A DNA stretch of 64,000 bases from Gemmatimonadetes bacterium T265 (GTDB lineage Bacteria; Gemmatimonadota; Gemmatimonadetes; Gemmatimonadales; Gemmatimonadaceae). The notes beneath the pieces are model-generated. The model made no database searches. It had not been told where the DNA came from and saw nothing but the letters and a program-made list of their open reading frames with translations. Shown piece after piece: positions 1 through 8,694 of this stretch. The position numbers and the translations under genes were made by a program. Numbering within the stretch: the first letter of the stretch is position 1; the number at the start of each line of letters is the position of its first letter. Where the stretch lies: contig BPUI01000001.1 in assembly GCA_019973575.1 (NCBI GenBank), positions 1,562,342 through 1,626,341 of the forward strand, given 5' to 3'.

Positions 1-144
1 GGTCACGCGGCGCGCCCACCCGTTGCGGGCGAGCGCCGCGCGGGGGACCCGCGCGCCGGCGGGCGGCGGCGCAGCGACCGGAACGACGCAACGCCGGCGG
101 GCGGCTCTCCCGTGCAACGGTAGCGTACTGGCGGTCGCGGTGGT

Positions 145-1431
145 TCAGTGCAGCGCGGCGAGTCGCGCGTCCGTCCCCACGAGCGGCGGCAACCCGTTCT
201 CGGGTCGGTCGAGGTAGAAATACGCGACCGCCGACACGTCGTCCGCGCGGTAGAACGTCACGCCGCCCTGGGTCGGCAGGCCCGGGTTCGTCAACGGCAC
301 TGGCGCCCCCGCGGCGTTGAGCGAGTGGAACGACGCCCGGCTCCCCTGGTCGATTGTCAGCGGGCGCAGCCGGACACCGGCGGCCTGCATGCGCAGGACT
401 TCCGCCCTTGATGCGCTCCCGATCTGCTGGAGCACGACCTCGCAGTCGCGGGCGAAATAGATCGGGTCGGGCACGTGGTACCGGTAGAACGCCCAGCGCC
501 GTTCCCGGTCGTTCGCGATCAGGCTGCCCTGGTACCGGTTCGCGTACACCCCCTGCCCCCACCCCGAGCCGATGTAGTCCTCGGATCCCGTACCGACGAG
601 CGTCGCGGCGTCACGGTCGCCGTCGAGGTACATCTTGACCGCTCCCTCTCCCCACCACGTCATGCCGTACGACGGGTCCGGGCGCACCCCCACGTTCATG
701 CCGAGGAAGCGCCCGCGCCCGGTCACGCGCGGGAGAACGCGGAAGTCCTCCCCGAGCCGGGTCGGGCGTTCGCGATGCCAGTACGCGTGGAAGTAGAGCG
801 CGCCGGGTGGTTGTGCGGCCACCCGCGTGTAGTCGACGTCGTAGTAGACGTTCTGCAGGTCGCTCCCGGTGTCGTTGGTGAGCACGACGCGCGCGCGCGT
901 GCGGAACGGCATCGGTACGTACGACTCGAACGACCGCCCTTCGGGGCTGGCGAAGAGCGCCGACTCGAACGGGACCATCTGTCCGAGTCCGACGCCGAAG
1001 AAATCGCCGAGCGGGGCGGAGACGGCGGGCGTCGTGGCGCCGTCCCAGAACATCTCGATCCTGACCCCGCGCAGCATCTCTGGGGCGCGGTTGTTCACCG
1101 TGATCCACACGCGACGGATCGTCCCCGCGCCCTGGACGTCGGCGAGGACGAGCGACTTGAAGGCGGGGAGCGTCTCGAACGGGTGCCCCTTCCCACCGCT
1201 GTTCTCGCGCCCCCCCTGCCCCTTGGCGCCGGTCGGGTTTTCTGCGCTGCTCCACCGCGACTCGACGCCGGCCGGGTACTCGTAGAGCGCCGGTTCCGAT
1301 GCCGCGGGCTCCCGGGTGGCCTGCGCGCCGGCGCTGCGGCCCTCGACGCACGTGAGCAAGGCCAGGAAGTACGACGCCGCACGCCATCCGCGTGCGCGTC
1401 CTGCGCGAAACCGCCCTGAGCGAAACCGCAT
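145..1431 (-). CDS. secreted glycoside hydrolase family 172 (DUF2961) protein
   Basis: The 428-residue product matches the DUF2961/GH172 family, whose known members cleave or transfer difructose, arabinofuranose or fructofuranose units. Residues 1-38 look like an export signal (basic start, hydrophobic stretch SYFLALLTCV, then GAQA), so it should act outside the cytoplasm. A conserved GTGSEDY block lies at residues 280-286, and a jelly-roll-like region rich in aromatic residues (WGEGAVKMYLDGD, FHAYWHRE) precedes it. The ATG at 1431 was chosen because the reading frame upstream is only the shadow of the kinase gene. It is 50 bp downstream of that kinase and could share its transcript. The family call is firm; the substrate is unknown. 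Confidence 0.85.
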   Translation of the reverse strand: MRFRSGRFRAGRARGWRAASYFLALLTCVEGRSAGAQATREPAASEPALYEYPAGVESRWSSAENPTGAKGQGGRENSGGKGHPFETLPAFKSLVLADVQGAGTIRRVWITVNNRAPEMLRGVRIEMFWDGATTPAVSAPLGDFFGVGLGQMVPFESALFASPEGRSFESYVPMPFRTRARVVLTNDTGSDLQNVYYDVDYTRVAAQPPGALYFHAYWHRERPTRLGEDFRVLPRVTGRGRFLGMNVGVRPDPSYGMTWWGEGAVKMYLDGDRDAATLVGTGSEDYIGSGWGQGVYANRYQGSLIANDRERRWAFYRYHVPDPIYFARDCEVVLQQIGSASRAEVLRMQAAGVRLRPLTIDQGSRASFHSLNAAGAPVPLTNPGLPTQGGVTFYRADDVSAVAYFYLDRPENGLPPLVGTDARLAALH

Positions 1432-1481
1432 GTGCCTCCGGCGTGTGGCGGCGTCGGGCGCTCGCCCAGACGCCGCGCGAC

Positions 1482-2441
<960 letters not shown>

Positions 2442-2511
2442 GGCGCGAACCTACTGCGGCGCGGGGAGGGGGGCAAGCAAGCCCCCCTCCCCGCGCTCGT
2501 TGCAATCCGCC

Positions 2512-3318
2512 CTACCCGCGCAGCGCCGCGAACGCCTTGCCCATGTACGCAAACATCTCGGCCGTCGGCACCTCGCCGAGCTTCTCCTGCAACGCCGGCC
2601 CCTGGTGCTCGTACATCGTCCGCACCGCGTTCGCGATCGCCGGATCGCCGGCGGTGAACTCGTCCACGAGCGCCTTCCACCGCCGCGCGACGTCGAGCAT
2701 CTCCGGCGACGCGGGATCGACGTCCTGCACCATCGCGGCGCGCACGGCCGGGATGATCTCGTTCCACTCGTCGCGGACCTCGCGGGCGCGGGCCTCGCCC
2801 ATCCGGGTGCGGCGCTCGTCGAGCGTGGCCAGCTGCTCGGGGGTGAAGTACTGGGTGATCTGCTCCATGGTCGTCATCTCCTCGATGAGACGGCAGAGCT
2901 CGTCGACCGAGACGGTCTCCGCCGAGTCCAGGTGGCGGTCGAGCGCGCGGAGGCGCTCGGCCAGGCGGGTCTGCACCGCGATCTGCTCGGCGAGCCGGGC
3001 GAGGTGCAGGGTGATGAGCTGCCGGGGTGAGAACGCCGCCCCGTCGAGCAGGCGCTTCACCTCGTCGAGCGAGAGTCCCATCAGGCGCAGCGACTGGATC
3101 TGCTGCAGCCGTTCGACGTCCGCGCGGTCGTACAGGCGGTGCCCCGAGCGCGTCCGCCGCGCGGGCGCGAGGAGCCCGAGCTGGTCGTAGTGGTGCAGCG
3201 CGCGGACCGACAGTCCGGTCCGGCGCGCCAACTCCCCGACCTTCCAGGGCGGCGGCTGTAGGGGCGCGCTCCCGTGCGCGGCGTTGCCGACGGATCGTGC
3301 GGGTTCGTGTGTGGCCAC
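2512..3318 (-). CDS. MerR-family regulator with TipA-like ligand domain
   Basis: The 268-residue protein starts with about 25 flexible residues. It then has a MerR winged helix (WKVGELARRTGLSVRALHHY, then LGLLAPARRTRSGHRLY), a dimerising coiled coil over roughly residues 70-125, and a C-terminal region like the TipAS antibiotic-recognition fold (DEWNEIIPAVRA, then RRWKALVDEFTAGDPAIANAVRTMYE). TipA-type regulators bind small molecules such as thiopeptides and activate transcription by untwisting a promoter with a long spacer. Exactly such a promoter lies directly upstream of this gene, with the predicted transcription start on or next to the ATG, so the gene is probably autoregulated and leaderless. 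The kinase gene starts 70 bp downstream. Confidence 0.93.
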   Translation of the reverse strand: MATHEPARSVGNAAHGSAPLQPPPWKVGELARRTGLSVRALHHYDQLGLLAPARRTRSGHRLYDRADVERLQQIQSLRLMGLSLDEVKRLLDGAAFSPRQLITLHLARLAEQIAVQTRLAERLRALDRHLDSAETVSVDELCRLIEEMTTMEQITQYFTPEQLATLDERRTRMGEARAREVRDEWNEIIPAVRAAMVQDVDPASPEMLDVARRWKALVDEFTAGDPAIANAVRTMYEHQGPALQEKLGEVPTAEMFAYMGKAFAALRG

Positions 3319-3324
3319 GCCGCC

Positions 3325-3355
3325 AGGTTACGCCCTCACGCGGCGTGAGGTGCAA
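3325..3355 (-). promoter_or_regulatory. MerR-type promoter with 19-bp spacer and operator palindrome
   Basis: On the minus strand a -35-like TTGCAC (3355-3350) and a -10-like TAACCT (3330-3325) are 19 bp apart, the over-long spacer typical of MerR-activated promoters. The spacer carries a perfect inverted repeat, CCTCACGC (3350-3343), one base, GCGTGAGG (3341-3334). Seven bases after the -10 box lies the merR ATG at 3318, which implies leaderless translation. The divergent gene starts at 3370, so it may be controlled by the same site. Confidence 0.8.
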
Positions 3356-3369
3356 GCGGGCCGGCCGCG

Positions 3370-4032
3370 GTGTTTCTTGCCGCCGTGCCGTCGACCCTCC
3401 GCCACGAGCTCGCCCGCAAGGGGATCCACCTCGCGTCGGCCGTCGTGCCCGTGGCGTACGTGGTCGGCGCGCCGCGCGCGGTGGTCGTTGGCGTGCTCGC
3501 GGCCGCCGGCGTAACGGCGGCCAGCATTGAGATCGCGAGGGCGCGGTCGTCGCGCGTGCGCGCGGTATTCGACGCGGCGGTCGGCCCTCTGCTACGTCCG
3601 CACGAGCACGGCCGCTGGTCGGGCGCGACGTGGATGTGTGTGGCGTACCTGCTCGCCGCCCTCGTCTTCCCGCGGCGCGAGGCGGCGGCCGCGATGCTCG
3701 CCGTCGCGCTCGGCGACGCCGCGGCCGCGGTCGTCGGCCGATTGGCGAGCGGGCGCGCCCGCGCCCGCCGCGCCGAAGGCCCGAACACCCGCGCAGCCGG
3801 GCGCAAGACGTGGGCAGGCAGTGCGGCCTGCTTCGCCGCGAGCACGCTCGGCGCGCTCCTCGTCGCCGGCCTCAGCGCGCCCGCGGCGCTCGCGTGCGGC
3901 GCGGCCGCAGCGCTCGCGGAACGGCCGCGGTGGGCGGTCGACGACAACGTGCGGATCGTCGTGGCCGCCGGCGGGGCGGCGTGGGTGGCGCAGGCGTGGG
4001 TCGTCCACGCCTGGTCCGGCGTCGGCGGCTGA
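3370..4032 (+). CDS. dolichol/phytol-kinase-like or phosphatidate cytidylyltransferase-like membrane enzyme
   Basis: The 220-residue integral membrane protein resembles the SEC59/VTE5/DGK1 group of CTP-dependent lipid kinases. It has an early RKGIHL motif (about residues 16-21), a [10 protein letters not shown] motif in the middle, [13 protein letters not shown] after a basic loop, and a late [13 protein letters not shown] segment with the acidic pair expected to bind metal. About six hydrophobic segments are visible. It starts with GTG at 3370; a second GTG at 3385 is possible. It diverges from merR over the shared 19-bp-spacer promoter region. Its likely role is phosphorylation of an isoprenoid alcohol or diacylglycerol; the substrate is not determined. 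Confidence 0.75.
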   Translation: MFLAAVPSTLRHELARKGIHLASAVVPVAYVVGAPRAVVVGVLAAAGVTAASIEIARARSSRVRAVFDAAVGPLLRPHEHGRWSGATWMCVAYLLAALVFPRREAAAAMLAVALGDAAAAVVGRLASGRARARRAEGPNTRAAGRKTWAGSAACFAASTLGALLVAGLSAPAALACGAAAALAERPRWAVDDNVRIVVAAGGAAWVAQAWVVHAWSGVGG

Positions 4033-4074
4033 CGGCCCCGGACCGTTCATCCGGATCCCACGAGTGTGACGTTC

Positions 4075-4103
4075 TTGACACATTCGCCCGTCGGTCCTAT
4101 ATA
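4075..4103 (+). promoter_or_regulatory. consensus housekeeping promoter of the cold-shock gene
   Basis: TTGACA (4075-4080) and TATATA (4098-4103) are separated by exactly 17 bp, the best sigma-70-type promoter I see in the window. Transcription from about 4110 would leave a GC-rich leader of about 100 bases before the start codon at 4212. Long structured leaders are typical of cold-shock mRNAs, where they act in temperature-dependent control. Confidence 0.9.
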
Positions 4104-4211
4104 GGCGCCGCGCCGGCCGACCGGTTGGCGCCGCCGCACGCGCGTGGGCGCGCGCGGCGCGAGCACCCGCATCACCGGTTCGCACCGTCGCACCGGCAGG
4201 AGACAGCGCGC

Positions 4212-4412
4212 ATGGCCAGGGGCAAGGTCAAGTGGTTCAATGACGCCAAGGGGTACGGCTTCATCGAACAGGACGGCGGCGAGGACGTGTTCGTCCATTT
4301 CTCGTCGATCACGATGGACGGGTTCAAGACCCTCGCCGAGGGGCAGGCCGTGGAGTTCGAGATCAAGAACGGCGACAAGGGGCTACACGCCGCCAACGTC
4401 CAGCGGGTCTGA
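4212..4412 (+). CDS. csp: CspA-family cold-shock protein
   Basis: The 66-residue product is a single cold-shock domain that binds single-stranded RNA and DNA and melts secondary structure. RNP1 reads KGYGFIE and RNP2 reads VFVHFS, with the usual GKVKWFN start and GHxAxNV-like end ([10 protein letters not shown]). The ATG is preceded by a good ribosome-binding site, AGGAGA at 4198-4203. It is monocistronic: its own strong promoter lies upstream and a long perfect hairpin lies downstream. Confidence 0.97.
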   Translation: MARGKVKWFNDAKGYGFIEQDGGEDVFVHFSSITMDGFKTLAEGQAVEFEIKNGDKGLHAANVQRV

Positions 4413-4446
4413 CCGCGCGCTGAGGTCGGCTCTACCGACGACCGCT

Positions 4447-4486
4447 CGACGCCGCCCGCCCGGGTCCGCCCGGGCGGGCGGCGTCG
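4447..4486 (+). terminator. strong GC-rich hairpin after the cold-shock gene
   Basis: An 18-bp perfect stem (4447-4464 pairing with 4469-4486) closes a TCCG loop 35 bases after the csp stop codon. There is no real U-tract, so it may act as a roadblock or mRNA-stabilising hairpin rather than a classical intrinsic terminator. A GTTAGGC heptamer begins at its last base. It also separates csp from the convergent tetR gene. Confidence 0.75.
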
Positions 4487-4545
4487 TTAGGCACCGACAC
4501 GGGGCGCCGACACGCGCGACGCATCACCGGCCCGGCTTCGATCGC

Positions 4546-5184
4546 TCAGGCGTACGGCGTCCCTGCCATGGCGGCTGACAGGCCGACGGTCCCCTTGTCA
4601 ATGACCGCGAGGAAGGCGGCGTTCGCCTCCTCCGGATCTCGCCGCTGTCGAAACGTCCGGTGCGCCTGAACGAGGGCCGTGGTCCACGTCGCCACGAGCA
4701 GACCGGCCGCCAGCTGGGCGTCGGGGTCGGTCGGGTCCCGTCCGACGCATTCGGCGAGCGCCGCCGCGACAAGGTGCGCGAGCTCGTCGCGGATCGCCCG
4801 GGCCCGCGCCTTGAGGGTTTCGCTGCCCTCGATGGTCGCGACGAAGCCCTGGCTCGCGGCCGAGAACTCGACGTAGGGGCGCCGTTCCGCCACCAGTCGG
4901 TGGGCAAGCCGGCGTAACGCCTCGCTCGGCGGCACGCGGGGATCGCGCCGCCGTAACGCGTCGCGCAGGGTCTCGCGGGCCTCCTCGTCGCGGTCGAAGA
5001 ACAGGTCCTCCTTGCGTGGGAAGTGGTTGAACACCGTCATCCGGCCCACGTCGGCGGCCGCGGCGATCTCGTCCACCGTTACCCGATCGAAGCCCCGCTC
5101 GAGAAACAGGCGCGTGGCGGCGTTGGAGATGGCCTGTCGCGTGGCGAGACGCTTCCGGGACCGACGGTCGGACGGCGTTGACAT
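4546..5184 (-). CDS. TetR-family transcriptional repressor
   Basis: The 212-residue protein has an N-terminal TetR helix-turn-helix (RQAISNAATRLFLERGF, then VTVDEIAAAADVGRMTVFNHF, residues about 15-55) followed by a helical ligand-binding domain. The ATG at 5184 is the only good start in frame. It diverges from an FAD monooxygenase gene with a 57-bp gap full of AGTACA/TGTACT half-sites, so it very likely represses itself and the monooxygenase until an aromatic ligand binds. Its codon choice is less GC-biased than that of most neighbours, and it carries no GTTAGGC heptamer, which fits acquisition. Confidence 0.93.
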   Translation of the reverse strand: MSTPSDRRSRKRLATRQAISNAATRLFLERGFDRVTVDEIAAAADVGRMTVFNHFPRKEDLFFDRDEEARETLRDALRRRDPRVPPSEALRRLAHRLVAERRPYVEFSAASQGFVATIEGSETLKARARAIRDELAHLVAAALAECVGRDPTDPDAQLAAGLLVATWTTALVQAHRTFRQRRDPEEANAAFLAVIDKGTVGLSAAMAGTPYA

Positions 5185-5214
5185 GGCGCCATGAGTAACC
5201 CAAGTTGTGGACCG

Positions 5215-5234
5215 AGTACAATGTACTGAGTACA
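5215..5234. promoter_or_regulatory. TetR operator candidate (AGTACA half-sites)
   Basis: Three half-sites lie in a row: AGTACA at 5215-5220, one A, TGTACT at 5222-5227, one G, and AGTACA at 5229-5234. The first two form a perfect inverted repeat. The element lies between the divergent tetR and monooxygenase starts, 31 bp and 8 bp away respectively, where a bound repressor would block both. The assignment to this TetR is inference from position. Confidence 0.7.
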
Positions 5235-5241
5235 CATTGAG

Positions 5242-6744
5242 ATGCGGTCCATGGATGAAGCGGTCGACGTAGTGGTCGTGGGCGCCGGGCCGGTCGGCCT
5301 CCTGACCGCCATCGAGCTGACGTTGGGTGGCGCGCGCGTCCTCGTGCTGGAACGTCTGGCCGCCCCGAGCACGGCCAGCAAGGCGATGGGGCTCGGACCG
5401 CTCGGAATCGAAGCGCTGCAGCGTCGCGGGATGGCCGCGGCCATCGACGCCTCGGAGGCGCGCAGCTTCGCGGCGATGCAGCCGCTCACCGGGCAGGCCG
5501 GCGCGGACCTGCGGTCGTCGAAGTTCAGCGGCCATTTCGCCGGCCTGTCGCTCATCCGCAAGGACGCGCAGAAAGAGCCGGCCCGGCGTGCCCGCGCCGT
5601 GGATCAGCAGAGCCTCGAAGCCATGCTGGCCGACCGGGCGCGCGCGGTCGGGATCGAGGTGCGCCGCGCGTGTGACGTCACCGGCTTCGTGCCGCAGGCC
5701 GACGGCATCGACGTCGCGTGGGCATCGCCGACGGGCGGAGGTCATGTCCGCTGCGCCTACCTCGTGGGGTGCGACGGGGGGCGCAGCCCCATCCGCAAGA
5801 CGGCCGGCTTCGCGTTCCCCGGCACGCCTCCAACCTTGACGTTCTACCAGGCCGTCGCCGAGATCGACTACCCCGAACGCCTGTTGCCCAGGGGTTGGCA
5901 CCGCACATCGGGTGGCGTGTTCTCCTACGGGCCTGTCCCTGGTCGGGTGGTCATGCTGGACTTCAGCGGTCCGCCGGCAGATCGGGAGGCGCCGGTCACC
6001 CGCGAGGAGATCGAAGCCGTGCTCCGCCGCGTCAGCGGCACGGACGTCCGGGTCAAGGCGCTCGAGAGCGCGAGTCGGTGGACGGACAACACGCGGCTGG
6101 TCGACACCTACCGCCGGGGGAGAGTGCTGCTCGCCGGTGATGCGGCGCACGTCCATACGCCGTTCGGTGGCCAGGGCCTGAGCCTCGGGCTCGTGGACGC
6201 GGCCAACCTCGGCTGGAAGCTCGCCGCCGTCGTTCGCGGCGAGATGCCCGAGCGCCTGCTCGACAGCTACACGGCCGAGCGGCGGCCCGTTGCCGAAGCC
6301 GTGCTGGCGAACACCCGTGCCCAGGTCGCCATCCTGCGGCCCGATCCGCAGTCGGGGGCGATGCGGGACCTCGTGGCGACCCTCCTGCAATTCGACGACG
6401 TCAACCGGTTCATCGGCGAGATGATGAGTGGCCTGTTCACCCGGTATGACCTCGGGTCGGCGCAGGACGATCGGGACGACGTTGGACGGCTGATCGGCGA
6501 TACGCGGATCCGCCACGGCGGTGCCGAGGTCTCGCTCTACGACATGATGCAGGATGGCATGGGCGTCCTGCTCGACGCCTCCCCCGAGGGGGCGGCTTCC
6601 AAGCTCGTGGCGGTTACCACGCAGCGGGTACGGTGCGTCGCCGTCGATGCGGGGCCTTCGATGCTGATCCGTCCCGACGCCTGCGTGGCATGGGCCGGTG
6701 GCGAGAACAGCACCGACGGGCTGGCGGACGCACTCCGTCGCTGA
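5242..6744 (+). CDS. FAD-dependent aromatic hydroxylase (PheA/TfdB type)
   Basis: The 500-residue flavoprotein has the Rossmann GAGPVG at 14-19, a DG-type motif near residue 175 (YLVGCDGGRSPIRK) and the FAD ribityl motif GDAAHVHTPFGGQGLSLG from residue 299. The end, MLIRPDACVAWAG, matches the C-terminal domain of phenol and polyketide hydroxylases. Such enzymes use NAD(P)H and oxygen to hydroxylate phenolic or polyketide substrates, for breakdown or for inactivating an antibiotic. A second ATG at 5251 could be the true start. The divergent TetR gene and the shared operator suggest substrate induction. The exact substrate cannot be read. Confidence 0.88.
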   Translation: MRSMDEAVDVVVVGAGPVGLLTAIELTLGGARVLVLERLAAPSTASKAMGLGPLGIEALQRRGMAAAIDASEARSFAAMQPLTGQAGADLRSSKFSGHFAGLSLIRKDAQKEPARRARAVDQQSLEAMLADRARAVGIEVRRACDVTGFVPQADGIDVAWASPTGGGHVRCAYLVGCDGGRSPIRKTAGFAFPGTPPTLTFYQAVAEIDYPERLLPRGWHRTSGGVFSYGPVPGRVVMLDFSGPPADREAPVTREEIEAVLRRVSGTDVRVKALESASRWTDNTRLVDTYRRGRVLLAGDAAHVHTPFGGQGLSLGLVDAANLGWKLAAVVRGEMPERLLDSYTAERRPVAEAVLANTRAQVAILRPDPQSGAMRDLVATLLQFDDVNRFIGEMMSGLFTRYDLGSAQDDRDDVGRLIGDTRIRHGGAEVSLYDMMQDGMGVLLDASPEGAASKLVAVTTQRVRCVAVDAGPSMLIRPDACVAWAGGENSTDGLADALRR

Positions 6745-6912
6745 GTCCAGCCATCGCCGGATCACGGGTCCCTGGTGCGATCCGAACAGTGATCGCTGCT
6801 ACCGCAGCCCGAGCCCCACGCTTCGGTCGACACGGAGGTTTTCGAGCTCGGTGAGCCCATGGGGTGGGTTCTGCCCCGACCGCGGCGACCGCCGCCGCGC
6901 TACCGTACGCGC

Positions 6913-7491
6913 ATGCGTGTCGAGCCGGCCCGCCCCGCCGACCTCCCCGCCGTGCAGGCTGCCTACGCCGCCGCGCGCGCCCTGCAGCGCGCTCGCGGCG
7001 CGGCCGTGTGGCCGGACTTCCCCGACGCGGGCGTCCTGGCCGAGGTCGGTGCGGGGCGGCTCCTGCGCGTGCTCGACGACGACCGCGTCGCGGGCGCAGC
7101 CGACACCCTCGCCGGCGTGTTCTCGGTGACGTACGAGGACGCAGCGATCTGGGGCGCCCGCGAGCGGGGCGCCCACGTCTACCTGCACCGGGTCGCGCGG
7201 GCGGCGTTCCGCGGGGGCGCCCCGTCCGGGGCCGGCCCGTCCGGGCGCGGCCTGTTCGGGGCCGTGCTCGCGTGGGCCGACGCGCACGCCCGCGCGATGG
7301 GGCGCGCCGGGGTGCGTGTGGACACGTGGGCGGACAACGCGGCGCTCGTGGGCTACTACGAGCGCGCGGGCTTCGCGCGGGTCGGCGGGCGGCGGCTGCC
7401 GGCCGACCCGCGGCTGCCGGCGCACTACCACGGGCTCAAGGTCGCGCTGCTCGAGCACCCGTGCGCGACGCCCGCGGCGGCCGCCGAGTAG
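6913..7491 (+). CDS. GNAT-family N-acetyltransferase
   Basis: This 192-residue acetyltransferase starts RVEPARPADLPAVQAAY. It has the acetyl-CoA-binding region around RGLFGAVLAWADAHARAMG and ends with the GNAT signature DNAALVGYYERAGFARVG. The ATG at 6913 is preferred over a longer frame because a TACCGT box lies at 6901-6906, six bases upstream, as in other apparently leaderless genes here. The acceptor substrate is unknown. A GTTAGGC heptamer follows seven bases after the stop codon. The 227 bases between this gene and the next contain nothing I can identify. Confidence 0.85.
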   Translation: MRVEPARPADLPAVQAAYAAARALQRARGAAVWPDFPDAGVLAEVGAGRLLRVLDDDRVAGAADTLAGVFSVTYEDAAIWGARERGAHVYLHRVARAAFRGGAPSGAGPSGRGLFGAVLAWADAHARAMGRAGVRVDTWADNAALVGYYERAGFARVGGRRLPADPRLPAHYHGLKVALLEHPCATPAAAAE

Positions 7492-7718
7492 CAGCGCGTT
7501 AGGCCGAGTCTGGACCGGGCAGAGTTCTGACGTCGACGTGCACCGCCGGCCGGCTCGCCTCGAAACGCGCTACCGCGTGAGACGAACACGTGCCGGGCGC
7601 GCCGCCGACCGGCTGCAGAACACGAGTGATCGTGACACACCCGAGCAAGCCGCCCGAGCAGCGGCGATCCCCGGGCGCGCCTGGGGGCGGCGCACCCGGG
7701 GCATCGCCCGTGGACCGT

Positions 7719-8471
7719 TCACCACGGGACCGTCCGCCCGAAGCGATCCAAGTACTGGAGGCCGGGGGTTCCGCGCGTCGCGACCAGCACGTCCACCACG
7801 AGCGGCACACTCTCCTCGATGCTGAACGGGGCATCCGGACCTCCCAGTTCGGTCCGGACCCAGCCCGGCGCCATCAGCACCATCGCCCGCGGCGTCCCGG
7901 CCTGGCGGGCCGCGAAGCTCCGCATGGACATGTTCAGCGCCGCCTTGCTCGCGCGGTAGACCTCCCGCATCCCCCGCTCGTTGTTGGCGATGCTGCCCTG
8001 CCCGGACGACATCGCGCCGATGAGCCCCGCCGCGGCGACGAGGTCCTGCAGCGTTTCGATGACGCGCATGGGGCTCAGCGCGTTCGTCACCATCACGCGC
8101 GTGAACTCCTCCGTGGTCACGTCGCCGATGGGCACGTGCTCGTCACGCGTGGTGGTCCCGGCGTTCACGAACAGCACGTCGAGCACCCGGCCTGACAGGC
8201 GGTCGCGCAGGGCCGCGATCTGGTCCGGCGCGTTGATGTCGAGGGTCTCGACTTCCACCCGGCCTTCGTGATCCTCCGCCAGCTCGTGCAGCCGGGTCCG
8301 GGCCCCGGCCCTGACCGTCCCGATGACGTGCCACCCCCGCGTCAGGAACTCGGTGGCCATCGCGTGGCCGAGGCCGCGCGACGCCCCGACGAGAAGGACC
8401 GTGGGGACGGATGGAGTCGAGGCGGCAGGAGACACGGGCGCGATGTCCTTCGACCGGAAGTGGCGGCTCAT
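7719..8471 (-). CDS. SDR-family oxidoreductase
   Basis: The product (250 residues from the ATG at 8471) is a short-chain dehydrogenase. It has the cofactor motif GASRGLGHAM, the NAG-type motif FVNAGTT, and catalytic Ser plus YRASK near the middle (IGAMSSGQGSI, then VYRASKAALNMSM). A longer start at 8558 is possible, but its leading residues do not look coding. It should reduce or oxidise a small carbonyl/alcohol substrate with NAD(P). Codon use is less GC-extreme than in the S9 peptidase gene that diverges from it. Confidence 0.87.
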   Translation of the reverse strand: MSRHFRSKDIAPVSPAASTPSVPTVLLVGASRGLGHAMATEFLTRGWHVIGTVRAGARTRLHELAEDHEGRVEVETLDINAPDQIAALRDRLSGRVLDVLFVNAGTTTRDEHVPIGDVTTEEFTRVMVTNALSPMRVIETLQDLVAAAGLIGAMSSGQGSIANNERGMREVYRASKAALNMSMRSFAARQAGTPRAMVLMAPGWVRTELGGPDAPFSIEESVPLVVDVLVATRGTPGLQYLDRFGRTVPW

Positions 8472-8694
8472 GACACGAACGTTGACGGTGGCGCCGGATT
8501 GGACCAGTGCCCCAAGTGGCAGGTTGTGGCCGCGCGACGGCGCAGGGAGCGGCACCAATTCGCGTAGGCACTCGGCGAATTCGGTCCCAATGTCAGTGTC
8601 GCCGTCCGGGGTGACGGAATCTTACGGCGTCCCGAGTCCCCCGCCGCGGGCCGGCGATCTGTCGTCGCCGCTGCGTCGCGGCTCGGGATGACGT

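Noticed and set aside
1-144. Possible gene at the left edge
   Set aside because: Very GC-rich sequence with only short shadow frames; nothing supports a gene in either direction.
5185-6765. Open frame opposite the FAD hydroxylase, continuous with tetR
   Set aside because: Antisense shadow of a gene with clear flavin motifs; no motif on the opposite strand.
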